Positions 36,501 to 48,049 of a DNA stretch of 64,000 nucleotides are shown here, piece after piece. The translations under genes were made by a program, and so were the position numbers. The stretch is from Streptomyces luteogriseus. GTDB taxonomy: Bacteria > Actinomycetota > Actinomycetes > Streptomycetales > Streptomycetaceae. The DNA lies in contig NZ_JACHMS010000001.1 in NCBI RefSeq assembly GCF_014205055.1, positions 7,216,001-7,280,000 on the forward strand, written 5' to 3'. Each line of letters starts with the position of its first letter. Positions within the stretch are counted from its first letter, which is position 1. The notes beneath the pieces were generated by a model. The model saw only the letters and a program-made list of their open reading frames with translations. It was not told the DNA's origin and ran no database searches.

Positions 36501-38182
36501 CCCCCGACGACGTACCCGAGGACGAGGACCAGGCCCCCAAGGCCTCCCTGCCGGCCCTGCGCGAGGCCTACCGGGCCGCGTCCCAGCTGTACGAGAAGGT
36601 CGGCGTGGGCGCCGACCTGCGCGCCGAGCAGGCCCGTGCCGAGAGCGACGAGAGCGCGGCCCGCGCGGAGCTGGATCGGTTGAGCAACAAGGTCCGCACC
36701 CGCGCGGAGCAGCTCCTCGAATCCCCCGACGGCTCCGACGGACCCAGCCGCCAGGCCGCCGCCGCCCGCGCCGAGGAGCTGGTGCAGCTCCTGGAGACCC
36801 GGATGTCCACCGCGAGCGAGCAGCTGGGGCGCTTCCGCGGCGAGGCCGAACGCCTCGCCCCCGCAGGCGACGGCGCGACACACACCGATCTGCCCGAGGA
36901 CCTCCAGCCGCGCGACGCCGAGCACGCGCAGACCCTGTTGCGCACCGCCACGACCGAACTCGCCTCCCACACCGAGGCGCTGAACCGGGCGCGCGAGGTG
37001 CATGCCGAACTCCTCGCCGCCCACCGCGCCGCCGAGGACGCGGCGAGCGGCTTCGACGAGATCGCCGCCATGCTCCGGGACCTGCTGCGCGAACACACCA
37101 CGGACGAGGAGCACGAGGAGCCCGAGCCCTACCCCGGCAGCACGGAGGAGGCCCGGCAGTCGGCTGCCGAGGCCCGCCGCTCTCTGCGTGGCTGCGCCGC
37201 CGACCTGTCCGCTGCCGAGGCCGCCGTCCGTGAGGCGAGCGACATCCTCGTCCGGCACGCCAACTCCACGCGCTACGAGCAGGTCCGCACCCCGGCTCGC
37301 CAGCAGATCCGGGAACTGCCCGCCTCCGCGCTGCCCGAGCACGCCCAGAAGTGGGCGGACGCCTTCGCGCCCCGGCTCCGCGTCCTGACCGACGAGCTGG
37401 AGCAGCTGGAGCGCAACCGCGACTCGATCGTGGACCGCCTGCGCGGCCTGGTCGAGTCGGCCCTGGCCACCCTGCGCTCCGCCCAGCGGCTCTCCCGGCT
37501 CCCGGAGGGCCTCGGCGAGTGGTCCGGGCAGGAGTTCCTCCGCATCCGCTTCGAGGAGCCCGACCAGGCCACCCTCACCGAGCGGCTCGGCGAGGTCATC
37601 GACGAGGCGACCCGTGCCGCCGTCAAGAAGAACTCCGACCTGCGGCGTGACGGCATGTCCCTGCTGCTTCGCGGTGTCGCGGCGGCGCTGGAGCCCAAGG
37701 GCGTCGCCGTCGAGATCCTCAAGCCCGACGCCGTGCTGCGCGCCGAGCGCGTCCCCGTCGGGCAGATGGGCGACGTCTTCTCCGGCGGCCAGCTCCTCAC
37801 CGCCGCCATCGCGCTCTACTGCACGATGGCCGCGCTGCGGTCCAACGACCGGGGCCGCGACAAGCATCGGCACGCCGGCACGCTGTTCCTCGACAACCCC
37901 ATCGGCCGCGCCAACGCCACGTACCTGCTGGAACTCCAGCGGGCGGTGTCGGACGCCCTCGGTGTGCAGCTCCTGTACACCACGGGCCTGTTCGACACCA
38001 CCGCGCTGGCCGAATTCCCCCTGGTCATCCGCATGCGCAACGACGCCGACCTGAGGGCCGGCCTCAAGTACATCAGCGTCGAGGAACACCTCCGCCCGGG
38101 CCTGCCGCAGCAAGCCCAGGCGGGGGAGGCGGTCCACAGCGAGATCACGGCGACCAGGATGTACAAACGCCCCGTGTCATGA
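33551..38182 (+). CDS. SMC-like (MukB/MksB/JetC-type) ATPase
   Basis: The protein has 1543 residues. The N-terminal head has a P-loop VLFLENGGGKSVLLK with Lys69. Long Ala/Glu/Arg-rich coiled coils run from about 290 to 690 and 800 to 1370. A globular hinge of about 700-795 lies at the exact middle. The C-terminal head has the signature FSGGQLLTAA (Ser1411-Gln1414) and the Walker B-like LFLDNPIG (Asp1448, Asn1449). The symmetrical head-coil-hinge-coil-head plan is that of MukB/JetC. Odd points: no Gly at the first P-loop position, and Asn where the catalytic Glu is usual. No JetD/nuclease gene follows. The stop overlaps the end of a convergent GMC pseudogene by 6 bases. Confidence 0.8.
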   Translation: MYELSRVRLYSIGPAGARYADTVLDLRGVGEIVPDPAPTQAEFFEEEPVGPPRRPAPAGVLFLENGGGKSVLLKLIFSVMLPGHRNTLGGASSGVLRKFLLADDCGHVALEWQHVLTGECVVVGKVSEWRGRQVSNDPRKFAEAWYSFRPGPGLSLDGLPVAESTAVRAPVEGQSTARGRRRTMKGFRDALTEAGKTYPHLEVHWEETHDRWIEHLGDLGLDPELFRYQREMNADEGEAAGLFAVKKDADFTDLLLRAVTDTRDTDGLADLVSGFGNKLGRRAELIAERDFTAGSVDLLGRIVEAAEARSRARDIHAGAERRTRTLARRLSARGVQERIRAADLAQRVTAAAYAVTHAEAARERSALISAELAYRHASLALAGAEKSAAAQKRELADARTLYSAWQAAEAVLRHRAASDRVTRVSAAIQEAERDAAPALAARSKAAVDLVGALHAAAEKAESHANEEEERSAALQEVSDAAYRDSTAAATQAQRARSEIGHLKQRLAEVEQETAEAVRAGWLDDSAPDADPARAALAASDAEKTAVAAWDAAREASRRASEHAREAASTESRAELTAARAADAATAAERSYEAERRTAEALAREERLAELLSLPPEARPGIPQPRHGTDSGPVAPPASGEEGLTPEELDRFADDLRDLLDDAVSSAERQLFDLRTAAADDSRILGALGDGGLLPPGPDVLATVEFLGEHGIPALPGWRYLAQAVDPADHARVLAARPELVDGVIITDPDSHARAREALGDAALLPRSAVAVGTAAALLAPTPAPDSDSGDVFLVPPNPAMHDEHAADEERQALRARATERDEEIRTLAARLGKDRELAARLASWRTGCPAGRLTELARAAHDSRAFAEESEAELAEARTVRAEADEVAAEAAHVRDERQEAAQKARRSADALAGLAFRLRERAGWQAKLRELADEAAESEASAQSCLERARAADEDRRAAQRGADDTRRTARALRAERSEIAGAPDDVPEDEDQAPKASLPALREAYRAASQLYEKVGVGADLRAEQARAESDESAARAELDRLSNKVRTRAEQLLESPDGSDGPSRQAAAARAEELVQLLETRMSTASEQLGRFRGEAERLAPAGDGATHTDLPEDLQPRDAEHAQTLLRTATTELASHTEALNRAREVHAELLAAHRAAEDAASGFDEIAAMLRDLLREHTTDEEHEEPEPYPGSTEEARQSAAEARRSLRGCAADLSAAEAAVREASDILVRHANSTRYEQVRTPARQQIRELPASALPEHAQKWADAFAPRLRVLTDELEQLERNRDSIVDRLRGLVESALATLRSAQRLSRLPEGLGEWSGQEFLRIRFEEPDQATLTERLGEVIDEATRAAVKKNSDLRRDGMSLLLRGVAAALEPKGVAVEILKPDAVLRAERVPVGQMGDVFSGGQLLTAAIALYCTMAALRSNDRGRDKHRHAGTLFLDNPIGRANATYLLELQRAVSDALGVQLLYTTGLFDTTALAEFPLVIRMRNDADLRAGLKYISVEEHLRPGLPQQAQAGEAVHSEITATRMYKRPVS

Positions 38183-38530
38183 GCGTGAGGCGTCCTCCCC
38201 CAGGAGATCCGCGCGCTTCTCGCCGATCATCATGGTCGTGATGCAGGGATTGACGGTGACGAGGTCGGGCATGGCCGACCCGCAGTCCCTGCACCCCCTT
38301 GACCCGCAACCGCGCGTCCAAGGGCGCGGATGGATCGTCGTCCGCCCCCGTCTTCACGGTGCAGGACGGGTGGTGGACGGTGTTGTGCGTCTTGCGGATG
38401 CAGTCGAGCAGTTCGTCGTCCGTGCGCACCTCGGGCCCGGGCGCCAACTCGGCCCCGTCCAGCCGCCCAACGCGGGCTGCCCGGCGATCCGCCGGGCCAG
38501 CTTCGCTACGAGCGGGACGGCCGCACGACG
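38177..38530 (-). pseudogene. Decayed GMC oxidoreductase C-terminus
   Basis: The GMC_oxred_C signature is spread over different frames. RLDGAELAPGPEVRTDDELL and THNTVHHPSCTVKTG lead into DARLRVKGVQGLRV. A frameshift then gives MPDLVTVNPCITTMMIGEKRADLL up to the stop at 38177. A third frame upstream gives LVAKLARRIAGQP. In intact proteins the His in THNTVHHP, the LRV(A)D(A) turn and the TTMMIGEKAAD helix are contiguous. The FAD-binding N-terminal two thirds are absent. The right-hand limit is approximate. Confidence 0.75.
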
Positions 38531-38706
38531 GCCGTACTCGCCGTGGACCGCCCGCGTCCGTTCATGCGGGCCAGACGCGAACTCACGCCAGGCGCGGGGG
38601 AGGGGCGGACGCGGTCGGCCCTACGGCGAGGAGACGCCGGACCGAGTCCCGGCGCGGCGGGCACTCTCGCATCCGGTCGCCTCACCTCGGCCCCCGCCGC
38701 CATGCC

Positions 38707-39267
38707 TCACGAGTGGGACAGTTGCCCGGCTCCACCCCGCCGGCGTATCCGCTCCTGCGCCCGCTCGGCCGCCCTCTCCTGCCTCCGGGGCCGGCGTCGC
38801 TCGCGCCGCAGGGCACGCGCCGTGCTGCTCGGCACGGACACCACGCCGTTGCGCTGGTTCCAGACCTGGCGCGTGACCCACACGTCGAGGGCTCCCCAGG
38901 TGGCCGCGATCGTGCTGACCACACTGCTGATCACCATGGGGAACGCCAGCCAGGACGCGGCCATCGTGCACAGGAAGGCCACCATCGCCTGGATCAGCGT
39001 CACGGCTATGAGGAGGACCGCCCGCACCGCCGCCGTGCGCACCGGATCCGGCATACGCCGCCGCCGCGCGGGCTCCTCGACCCACAAGGGCCGGTAGTGC
39101 TGCTCGCGGGCGCCACGACCCGCCTCGTGAGCCGGGACCCCCTTCTCTCGTCCCAAGGGCTCCGCCGCGCCCCCGGGATGGTCGCGATCGGTCGCCTCGG
39201 GATCCCTATGCCCCGTCAGCTGCGCCCCACCCGCTCCGGACGCACCGCGCCGTTCCGCCGTGCCCAT
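38707..39267 (-). CDS. Small membrane protein, two transmembrane segments
   Basis: The protein has 186 residues. A polar, charged N-terminal half is followed by two hydrophobic segments (AVRAVLLIAVTLIQAMVAFLC and AFPMVISSVVSTIAATWGALDVW). A very basic C-terminus (RRERRRPRRQERAAERAQERIRR) probably stays cytoplasmic. Start: ATG 39267 with GGGGAG upstream; the longer frame is rejected. Divergent from the conservon. I do not recognise a family. The gene may be related to conservon-neighbouring membrane proteins, but this is speculative. Confidence 0.6.
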   Translation of the reverse strand: MGTAERRGASGAGGAQLTGHRDPEATDRDHPGGAAEPLGREKGVPAHEAGRGAREQHYRPLWVEEPARRRRMPDPVRTAAVRAVLLIAVTLIQAMVAFLCTMAASWLAFPMVISSVVSTIAATWGALDVWVTRQVWNQRNGVVSVPSSTARALRRERRRPRRQERAAERAQERIRRRGGAGQLSHS

Positions 39268-39594
39268 CACCGTGTCACTCCCCACCGCCAGCAGACCGCT
39301 CGCTCGCATCCGAAGACCCGTGCTCCCCAGTGGCTGCCCGGCTTGCGCTGTTTTACGCCGCCCGGATGCGGGACGCGGCTCCTGTGGCCGATTCCGCCCC
39401 CGTTTCCCATGGAGAAGGACGAACAACTCCTCACGAAGATTCCCGAGAACCGAAAAATTTCAGCCAACCGCCCTGGCGCAGTTGAGGGATCGGACCCCGT
39501 CACGACCACCGGTTTCGGGGAGACAACTCCCGCAATGGCCGGACAACTCGCCATGCCTCGTGGCTGGCGCGGAACTTCAGGTTCCGGACCGGTC

Positions 39595-39624
39595 TTCGAG
39601 TTCCCTGTGGGTCGGTAGTAGGCT
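39595..39624 (+). promoter_or_regulatory. Candidate promoter of the conservon
   Basis: TTCGAG (39595-39600), an 18-base spacer and TAGGCT (39619-39624) precede the kinase-like gene start by 62 bases. The -35 is weak. Confidence 0.35.
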
Positions 39625-39651
39625 CGCGCCGTTTGTTGACGCACATGTGTA

Positions 39652-39668
39652 CCCCCGGTAGCCGGGGG
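39652..39668 (+). other. Leader hairpin close to the ribosome site
   Basis: CCCCCGG-tag-CCGGGGG lies in the leader just before GGGGGAGG (39677-39684) and ATG 39687. Its C-rich arm could also pair with the ribosome site. Confidence 0.4.
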
Positions 39669-39686
39669 CCCGAGCTGGGGGAGGCC

Positions 39687-42600
39687 ATGCGCTTTCGCGG
39701 GAAGTCCATCCGCCGGAAGATCGTGGCGCTTCTACTCGTGCCGCTGGTGTCGCTGACCGCGATCTGGGCCTTCGCCACGGTGCTCACGGGACGTGAGGCC
39801 GGCGACCTTTTCAACGTGTCGTCCGTGGTGGAGAAGATCGGCTACCCCATCGAGGACACCGTCCGCGTCCTCCAGCAGGAACGCCGCCAGACCCTCGTCC
39901 ACCTCGCCGACCCCCGCGCGTCCGACGGCCTCGCCGCCCTCCGGCTCAGCCGGAACGCCACCGACAAGGCCGTCGGCAGCATCCGCGAGAACGCCCGGAA
40001 TCCCGACGTGCGCGACGCGATGGGAGCGGACACCGACGAGCGGCTGACCGCCGTCCTGGACGCCTTCGACGGCATCGAGTCGCTGCGCCGCAGCGTCGAG
40101 GACGGCACCGTCAACCGCGCCCAGGCCCTCGACCTCTACAACCGGCTGGTCGACCCCTGCTACGTCCTCCTCGCCAACCTGCACGTGGTCGACAACATCG
40201 AACTGGACAAGCAGTACCGCGCGCTGGTCAACCTCGCCCGCGCCCGCGAGCTGCTCTCCCGCGAGGACGCCCTCCTCGGCTCCGCCCTGATCGTCGGCAG
40301 GATCTCGCACTCCGAAGAGCGGGACATCTCCGACCTCGTGGCCCAGCGCACCCTGATGTACGACGTCAACCTGCCGCTGCTGCCCGTGGCGGAACGCGAC
40401 CGCTACCAGACCTTCTGGAAGAACGCCTCCTCCGCTCCCTTGCGCGTGGCCGAGGAAGCCGCCGTCTCCTCCGGGGCCGGAAGTCCCCGCGGCGTCTCCG
40501 CCAAGAGCTGGGACAGCGCCGCCGGCAACGTGCTCGACGAGCTCGGCACCCTCAACGACCAGGCCAATGACCGCTACCAGGACCGCGTCCACCCCGTGGC
40601 CGTCGGTGTCATCGCCAAGGCCGTCATCGCCGGTGCACTCGGCCTGATCGCGCTCCTGCTCTCCCTCTTCCTGTCCGTGCGCGTCGGCCGCACCCTCATC
40701 CGGGATCTGCGGCAACTGCGCCTGGAGGCCCACGAAGCGTCCGGAGTGCGGCTGCCCAGTGTCATGCGCCGCCTCTCCGCGGGCGAGCAGGTCGACGTCG
40801 AGACCGAGGTCCCTCGCCTCGAATACGACAAGAACGAGATGGGCGAGGTCGGCCAGGCCCTGAACACCCTGCAGCGCGCCGCCGTCGAAGCGGCGGTCAA
40901 GCAGGCCGAACTGCGCGCCGGCGTCTCCGAGGTCTTCGTCAACCTCGCACGCCGCAGCCAGGTTCTGCTCCACAAGCAGCTCACCCTCCTCGACGCCATG
41001 GAGCGCCGGACCGAGGACACCGAGGAACTCGCCGACCTGTTCCGCCTCGACCACCTGACCACCCGCATGCGCCGGCACGCCGAAGGCCTGGTGATCCTCT
41101 CCGGCGCCGCGCCCTCCCGGCAGTGGCGCAAGCCCGTGCAGCTGATGGACGTCGTGCGCGCCGCCGTCGCCGAGGTCGAGGACTACGAACGGATCGAGGT
41201 CCGTCGTCTTCCGCGGCTCGCCATCAGCGGCCCGGCCGTCGCCGACCTCACGCACCTCGTGGCCGAACTGCTGGAGAACGCCACGGTCTTCTCGCCGCCG
41301 CACACCGCCGTCCAGGTCCTGGGCGAACGGGTCGCCAACGGCTTCACCCTGGAGATTCACGACCGAGGCCTCGGCATGGCGGCCGAGGCGCTTCTGGACG
41401 CCAACCTCCGGCTCGCCGAGACGCCGGAGTTCGAGCTCTCCGACACCGACCGGCTCGGTCTGTTCGTGGTCAGCCGGCTTGCCCAGCGCCAGAACGTCCG
41501 GGTCTCCCTGCAGCCCTCCCCGTACGGCGGTACGACCGCCGTGGTCTTCATCCCCGACGCGCTGCTGACGGACGACGTCCCGGACACCAACGGCATCGGG
41601 TTCCGGCTCGACCGCCCCCAGCTGGCACCGGAGAGCGAACCGCAGGGCAGCCGCCGCGCCGCGCTGTCCCAGGCGTCCGCGCAGCGCCCCGGCCTGCCCG
41701 CCTCCCTGCTGGACGGACCGGTCGAGCTGGAGGCGCCCGCCGACCTGGACGCCATCGGAGACATCCCCGGAGCCATCGAGGACGAGGACGGCGAACACGG
41801 CGGCCTGTTCCGCCCCCGCCACTCCCTCACCCGCGCCCCGGACGAGACCGCGGGCCGCCGCACCGATCCGCGTCGGCAGACCGCCGACTCCCGGGGCACG
41901 GGGGACGGAACCGGCCCCGACGACGAGCTGAGTGCTCCGGTCCCGCTGCCTCGCCGCCACACCCCCAAGCTGGTCAGCTCGCACGGGCGCCCGGTCACCG
42001 AGCAGCGCACCCGGCGGGGGAAGACGGACGAGGAGACCACCACGGCCGTCGGCCGAACGGAGTCGAGCCCCGCTTCCGGGCTACCGTCACGCCGCCGGGA
42101 CGAGGAGCCCACAGGCGGCCGGGCCACCGGCCGCCCGGGGCCCGAACCCGCGTCCGCTCTTCCGGCCCGGCGCCGCACCGACAACCCCCCGTCCGCCCGC
42201 CAACGGGGCGACGCCCTGCCGGACGGACCGCCACCGCTGCCGGCCCGCCGTCGCGGGACGGACTCCTCCCGCCGCGGCATCGGCGCGGCCGGCCGCGCCG
42301 AGGACCCCACCGAATCTCCGGCCTCGCCCGGGAGCGGCGTAGGCGACCGGTCGGAGCCCTCGGTTCTCCCGAGGCGGACCCGCCGCGCCGAGATCGCCTC
42401 GAGCGGTCCCGAGGCACCCGCCCACCGTCGCGGCTCCGCGGCGGAGACCACCGGCGGGCCCTCGCGCCACGCAACAGGCTCCGCCGCCACGCCCCGGGGA
42501 CCCGGCTCCGCACCACAGTCCGGCTCCGGCACGGCGCCGCTGCCCCGGCGCGTCCGGCAGGCGAACCTGGCCCCGCAGCTGAAGCGGAGCTCGGAGCCGC

Positions 42601-42767
42601 GTACCGACGACGGGGCGGAGCCCGTCGAACGCGACGCCGAGGAAGTACGCAGCCGCATGGCATCGCTCCAGCGGGGCTGGCAGCGCGGCCGTGACGAGAA
42701 CGCCGCGGGCGATACCGCCCCCAGCGGCGCAGCACCACAAGGAACGACAGAGGGGGACGGTCGATGA
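39687..42767 (+). CDS. Conservon sensor-kinase-like protein (CvnA-type)
   Basis: The protein has 1026 residues. One N-terminal membrane segment (KIVALLLVPLVSLTAIWAFAT) is followed by an extracytoplasmic nitrate/nitrite-sensor-like helical domain (about 35-315). A second membrane segment (AVIAGALGLIALLLSLFLSVRV) leads to HAMP and a HATPase_c domain (VAELLENATVFSPP, HDRGLGM, LGLFVVSRLA, at about 510-640). No phosphorylatable His is evident, as usual for CvnA proteins. About 390 C-terminal residues are disordered, Pro/Arg/Ser-rich, with recurrent LPARRR-type tracts. ATG 39687 follows GGGGGAGG. It overlaps the roadblock gene by 4 bases. Confidence 0.92.
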   Translation: MRFRGKSIRRKIVALLLVPLVSLTAIWAFATVLTGREAGDLFNVSSVVEKIGYPIEDTVRVLQQERRQTLVHLADPRASDGLAALRLSRNATDKAVGSIRENARNPDVRDAMGADTDERLTAVLDAFDGIESLRRSVEDGTVNRAQALDLYNRLVDPCYVLLANLHVVDNIELDKQYRALVNLARARELLSREDALLGSALIVGRISHSEERDISDLVAQRTLMYDVNLPLLPVAERDRYQTFWKNASSAPLRVAEEAAVSSGAGSPRGVSAKSWDSAAGNVLDELGTLNDQANDRYQDRVHPVAVGVIAKAVIAGALGLIALLLSLFLSVRVGRTLIRDLRQLRLEAHEASGVRLPSVMRRLSAGEQVDVETEVPRLEYDKNEMGEVGQALNTLQRAAVEAAVKQAELRAGVSEVFVNLARRSQVLLHKQLTLLDAMERRTEDTEELADLFRLDHLTTRMRRHAEGLVILSGAAPSRQWRKPVQLMDVVRAAVAEVEDYERIEVRRLPRLAISGPAVADLTHLVAELLENATVFSPPHTAVQVLGERVANGFTLEIHDRGLGMAAEALLDANLRLAETPEFELSDTDRLGLFVVSRLAQRQNVRVSLQPSPYGGTTAVVFIPDALLTDDVPDTNGIGFRLDRPQLAPESEPQGSRRAALSQASAQRPGLPASLLDGPVELEAPADLDAIGDIPGAIEDEDGEHGGLFRPRHSLTRAPDETAGRRTDPRRQTADSRGTGDGTGPDDELSAPVPLPRRHTPKLVSSHGRPVTEQRTRRGKTDEETTTAVGRTESSPASGLPSRRRDEEPTGGRATGRPGPEPASALPARRRTDNPPSARQRGDALPDGPPPLPARRRGTDSSRRGIGAAGRAEDPTESPASPGSGVGDRSEPSVLPRRTRRAEIASSGPEAPAHRRGSAAETTGGPSRHATGSAATPRGPGSAPQSGSGTAPLPRRVRQANLAPQLKRSSEPRTDDGAEPVERDAEEVRSRMASLQRGWQRGRDENAAGDTAPSGAAPQGTTEGDGR

Positions 42768-43198
42768 CCGCACCGAAGGCGACCGGCCACACCGCGACGA
42801 TCAAGGGGGAGCTGAACTGGCTCCTCGATGACCTGGTGGACCGAGTCGCGAGCATCCGCAAAGCCCTCGTGCTCTCCGGCGACGGTTTGCCGACGGGTGT
42901 GTCCAAGGACCTGACCAGGGAGGACAGCGAGCACCTGGCCGCCGTCGCCTCCGGGTTCCACAGCCTCGCCAAGGGCGTGGGGCGCCACTTCGAGGCCGGC
43001 AGCGTCCGCCAGACGGTCGTCGAGCTCGACGACGCCTTCCTCTTCGTGACGGCCGCCGGCGACGGCAGCTGCCTCGCCGTCCTCTCGGACGCCGACTCCG
43101 ACGTCGGCCAGGTCGCCTACGAGATGACGCTGCTCGTGAAGCGGGTGGGTGTGCATCTGGCCGCCGCTCCGCGCACCGATCTGCCCGCAGGCGGGTAG
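42764..43198 (+). CDS. Conservon roadblock/LC7 protein (CvnB-type)
   Basis: The protein has 144 residues. ELNWLLDDLVDRVASIRKALVLSGDGLPTGVS at the N-terminus is the classical bacterial roadblock/LC7 opening. Such proteins dimerise and regulate a Ras-like GTPase, here presumably the one at 47307. The start overlaps the sensor gene (ATGA). Confidence 0.95.
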   Translation: MTAPKATGHTATIKGELNWLLDDLVDRVASIRKALVLSGDGLPTGVSKDLTREDSEHLAAVASGFHSLAKGVGRHFEAGSVRQTVVELDDAFLFVTAAGDGSCLAVLSDADSDVGQVAYEMTLLVKRVGVHLAAAPRTDLPAGG

Positions 43199-43207
43199 TG
43201 GGATGAC

Positions 43208-43603
43208 ATGAGCGCTGACGGTCAGGGAAGAAGCCACTGGTTCGACGACGAGGCCGGACCGGTCGTCCGCCCGTACGCCATGACCCGCGGCCGCACCAGC
43301 AGCCAGGGCCAGCACCGCCTGGACCTGATCGCGGTCGTGGTCGCGGAGCCGCACGCGGACGATCCGGAAGCGGACCACATGCTCTCCCCGGAGCACGTGG
43401 ACATCGTCGAACTGTGCCGTGACATCCCGCAGTCGGTCGCCGAACTCGCAGCGGAACTCGACCTGCCGATCGGAGTGGTACGGGTCCTCGTAGGAGATCT
43501 CGTGGACGGGGAATTCGTCCATGTGAACCGGCCCGTACCCCCGGCCGAGCTGCCGGACGAGAGTATTCTGCGCGATGTGATCAACGGCCTCCGGGCGCTG
43601 TGA
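43208..43603 (+). CDS. Conservon DUF742 protein (CvnC-type)
   Basis: The protein has 131 residues. VVRPYAMTRGRTSSQ...LDLIAVV at the N-terminus and LCRDIPQSVAELAAELDLPIGVVRVLVGDLVDGEFVHV, a winged-helix-like segment, define DUF742. The C-terminal ILRDVINGLRAL matches the family ending. It is the third conservon component. Normally the GTPase gene follows directly; here a 3.7-kb oxoprolinase gene intervenes. Confidence 0.95.
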   Translation: MSADGQGRSHWFDDEAGPVVRPYAMTRGRTSSQGQHRLDLIAVVVAEPHADDPEADHMLSPEHVDIVELCRDIPQSVAELAAELDLPIGVVRVLVGDLVDGEFVHVNRPVPPAELPDESILRDVINGLRAL

Positions 43604-43627
43604 GCAGCGCGGAAGCGGGGTACTGAC

Positions 43628-47306
<3,679 letters not shown>

Positions 47307-47326
<20 letters not shown>

Positions 47327-47912
47327 GCGCGGCAAGCCTCCGGTCGAGCCCGTCACGCTCAAGATCCTGGTGGCCGGCGGCTTCGGCGTGGGCAAGACCA
47401 CGCTCGTCGGCGCGGTCAGCGAGATCAGGCCGCTGCGCACCGAGGAGCTGCTCACCGAGGCCGGGCGCCCGGTCGACGACACCAGCGGCGTGGAAGGCAA
47501 GAACACCACGACCGTGGCCATGGACTTCGGCCGCATCACCCTCCGCGAGGACCTCGTGCTGTACCTCTTCGGCACGCCCGGGCAGGAGCGGTTCTGGTTC
47601 ATGTGGGACGAGCTCTCCGAGGGCGCACTCGGTGCCGTCGTGCTCGCCGACACCCGCCGTCTGGAGGACTGTTTCGCCGCCGTCGACTACTTCGAACGGC
47701 GCTCGATCCCCTTCCTCGTCGGCGTCAACTGCTTCGAGGGCGCTCCCCGTTACCCGATCGAGGACGTCCGCCAGGCCCTCGACCTCGACGAGGGGGTGCC
47801 GCTCCTGATGTGCGACGCCCGGGACCGCGAATCGGTCAAGGAAGCACTCATCGGCGTCGTCCAACACGCCATGGCGTACGCGGCCGACCGCCGTGAGGCT
47901 GTGTCCGGCTGA
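47307..47912 (+). CDS. Conservon Ras-like GTPase (CvnD-type)
   Basis: The protein has 201 residues. G1 is GGFGVGKTT at residues 26-34, G3-like FGTPGQERFWFMW, and G4 replaced by GVNCFEG. All are typical of the MglA-like small GTPases in conservons. It should dock to the roadblock and DUF742 proteins at the membrane complex with the sensor. ATG 47307 follows AGGAGAAG inside the oxoprolinase reading frame. The 3' end is the seed of a 25-base tandem array. Confidence 0.93.
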
Positions 47913-47960
47913 CCGCCGTGAGGCTGTGACCGGCCGACTGCCGTGAGGCTGTTACCGGCT
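47886..47960. repeat. 25-base tandem repeat, three units
   Basis: Units at 47886-47910, 47911-47935 and 47936-47960 begin GACCGCCGTGAGGCTGT or GACTGCCGTGAGGCTGT. The first unit contains codons for the GTPase C-terminus (DRREAVSG). Confidence 0.88.
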
Positions 47961-47979
47961 GACACCGAGGACCGACGAG

Positions 47980-48022
47980 CACGCGGCCCGTACCCCCGCC
48001 GACCGGGGGTACGGGCCGCGTG
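47980..48022. terminator. Bidirectional terminator (conservon / glpK)
   Basis: A perfect 19-bp stem (47980-47998 with 48004-48022) with a 5-base loop sits between the convergent GTPase and glpK genes. Confidence 0.9.
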
Positions 48023-48049
48023 CCGTGGCGACGCTCCACGCGCGCGTGG

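Larger units (their letters stand above)
39268..39686. other. 419-base region between the membrane protein gene and the conservon
   Basis: No gene is supported. It holds a candidate promoter (39595-39624) and a leader hairpin (39652-39668) for the conservon, and presumably the divergent promoter of the membrane protein. Confidence 0.5.

Noticed and set aside
31076..38182. Complete Wadjet defence system
   Set aside because: No JetD gene on either side, so only the JetABC-like part can be claimed.
47886..47960. CRISPR-like or attachment-site repeat
   Set aside because: The 25-base units are contiguous, with no integrase or tRNA near; they derive from the GTPase gene end.
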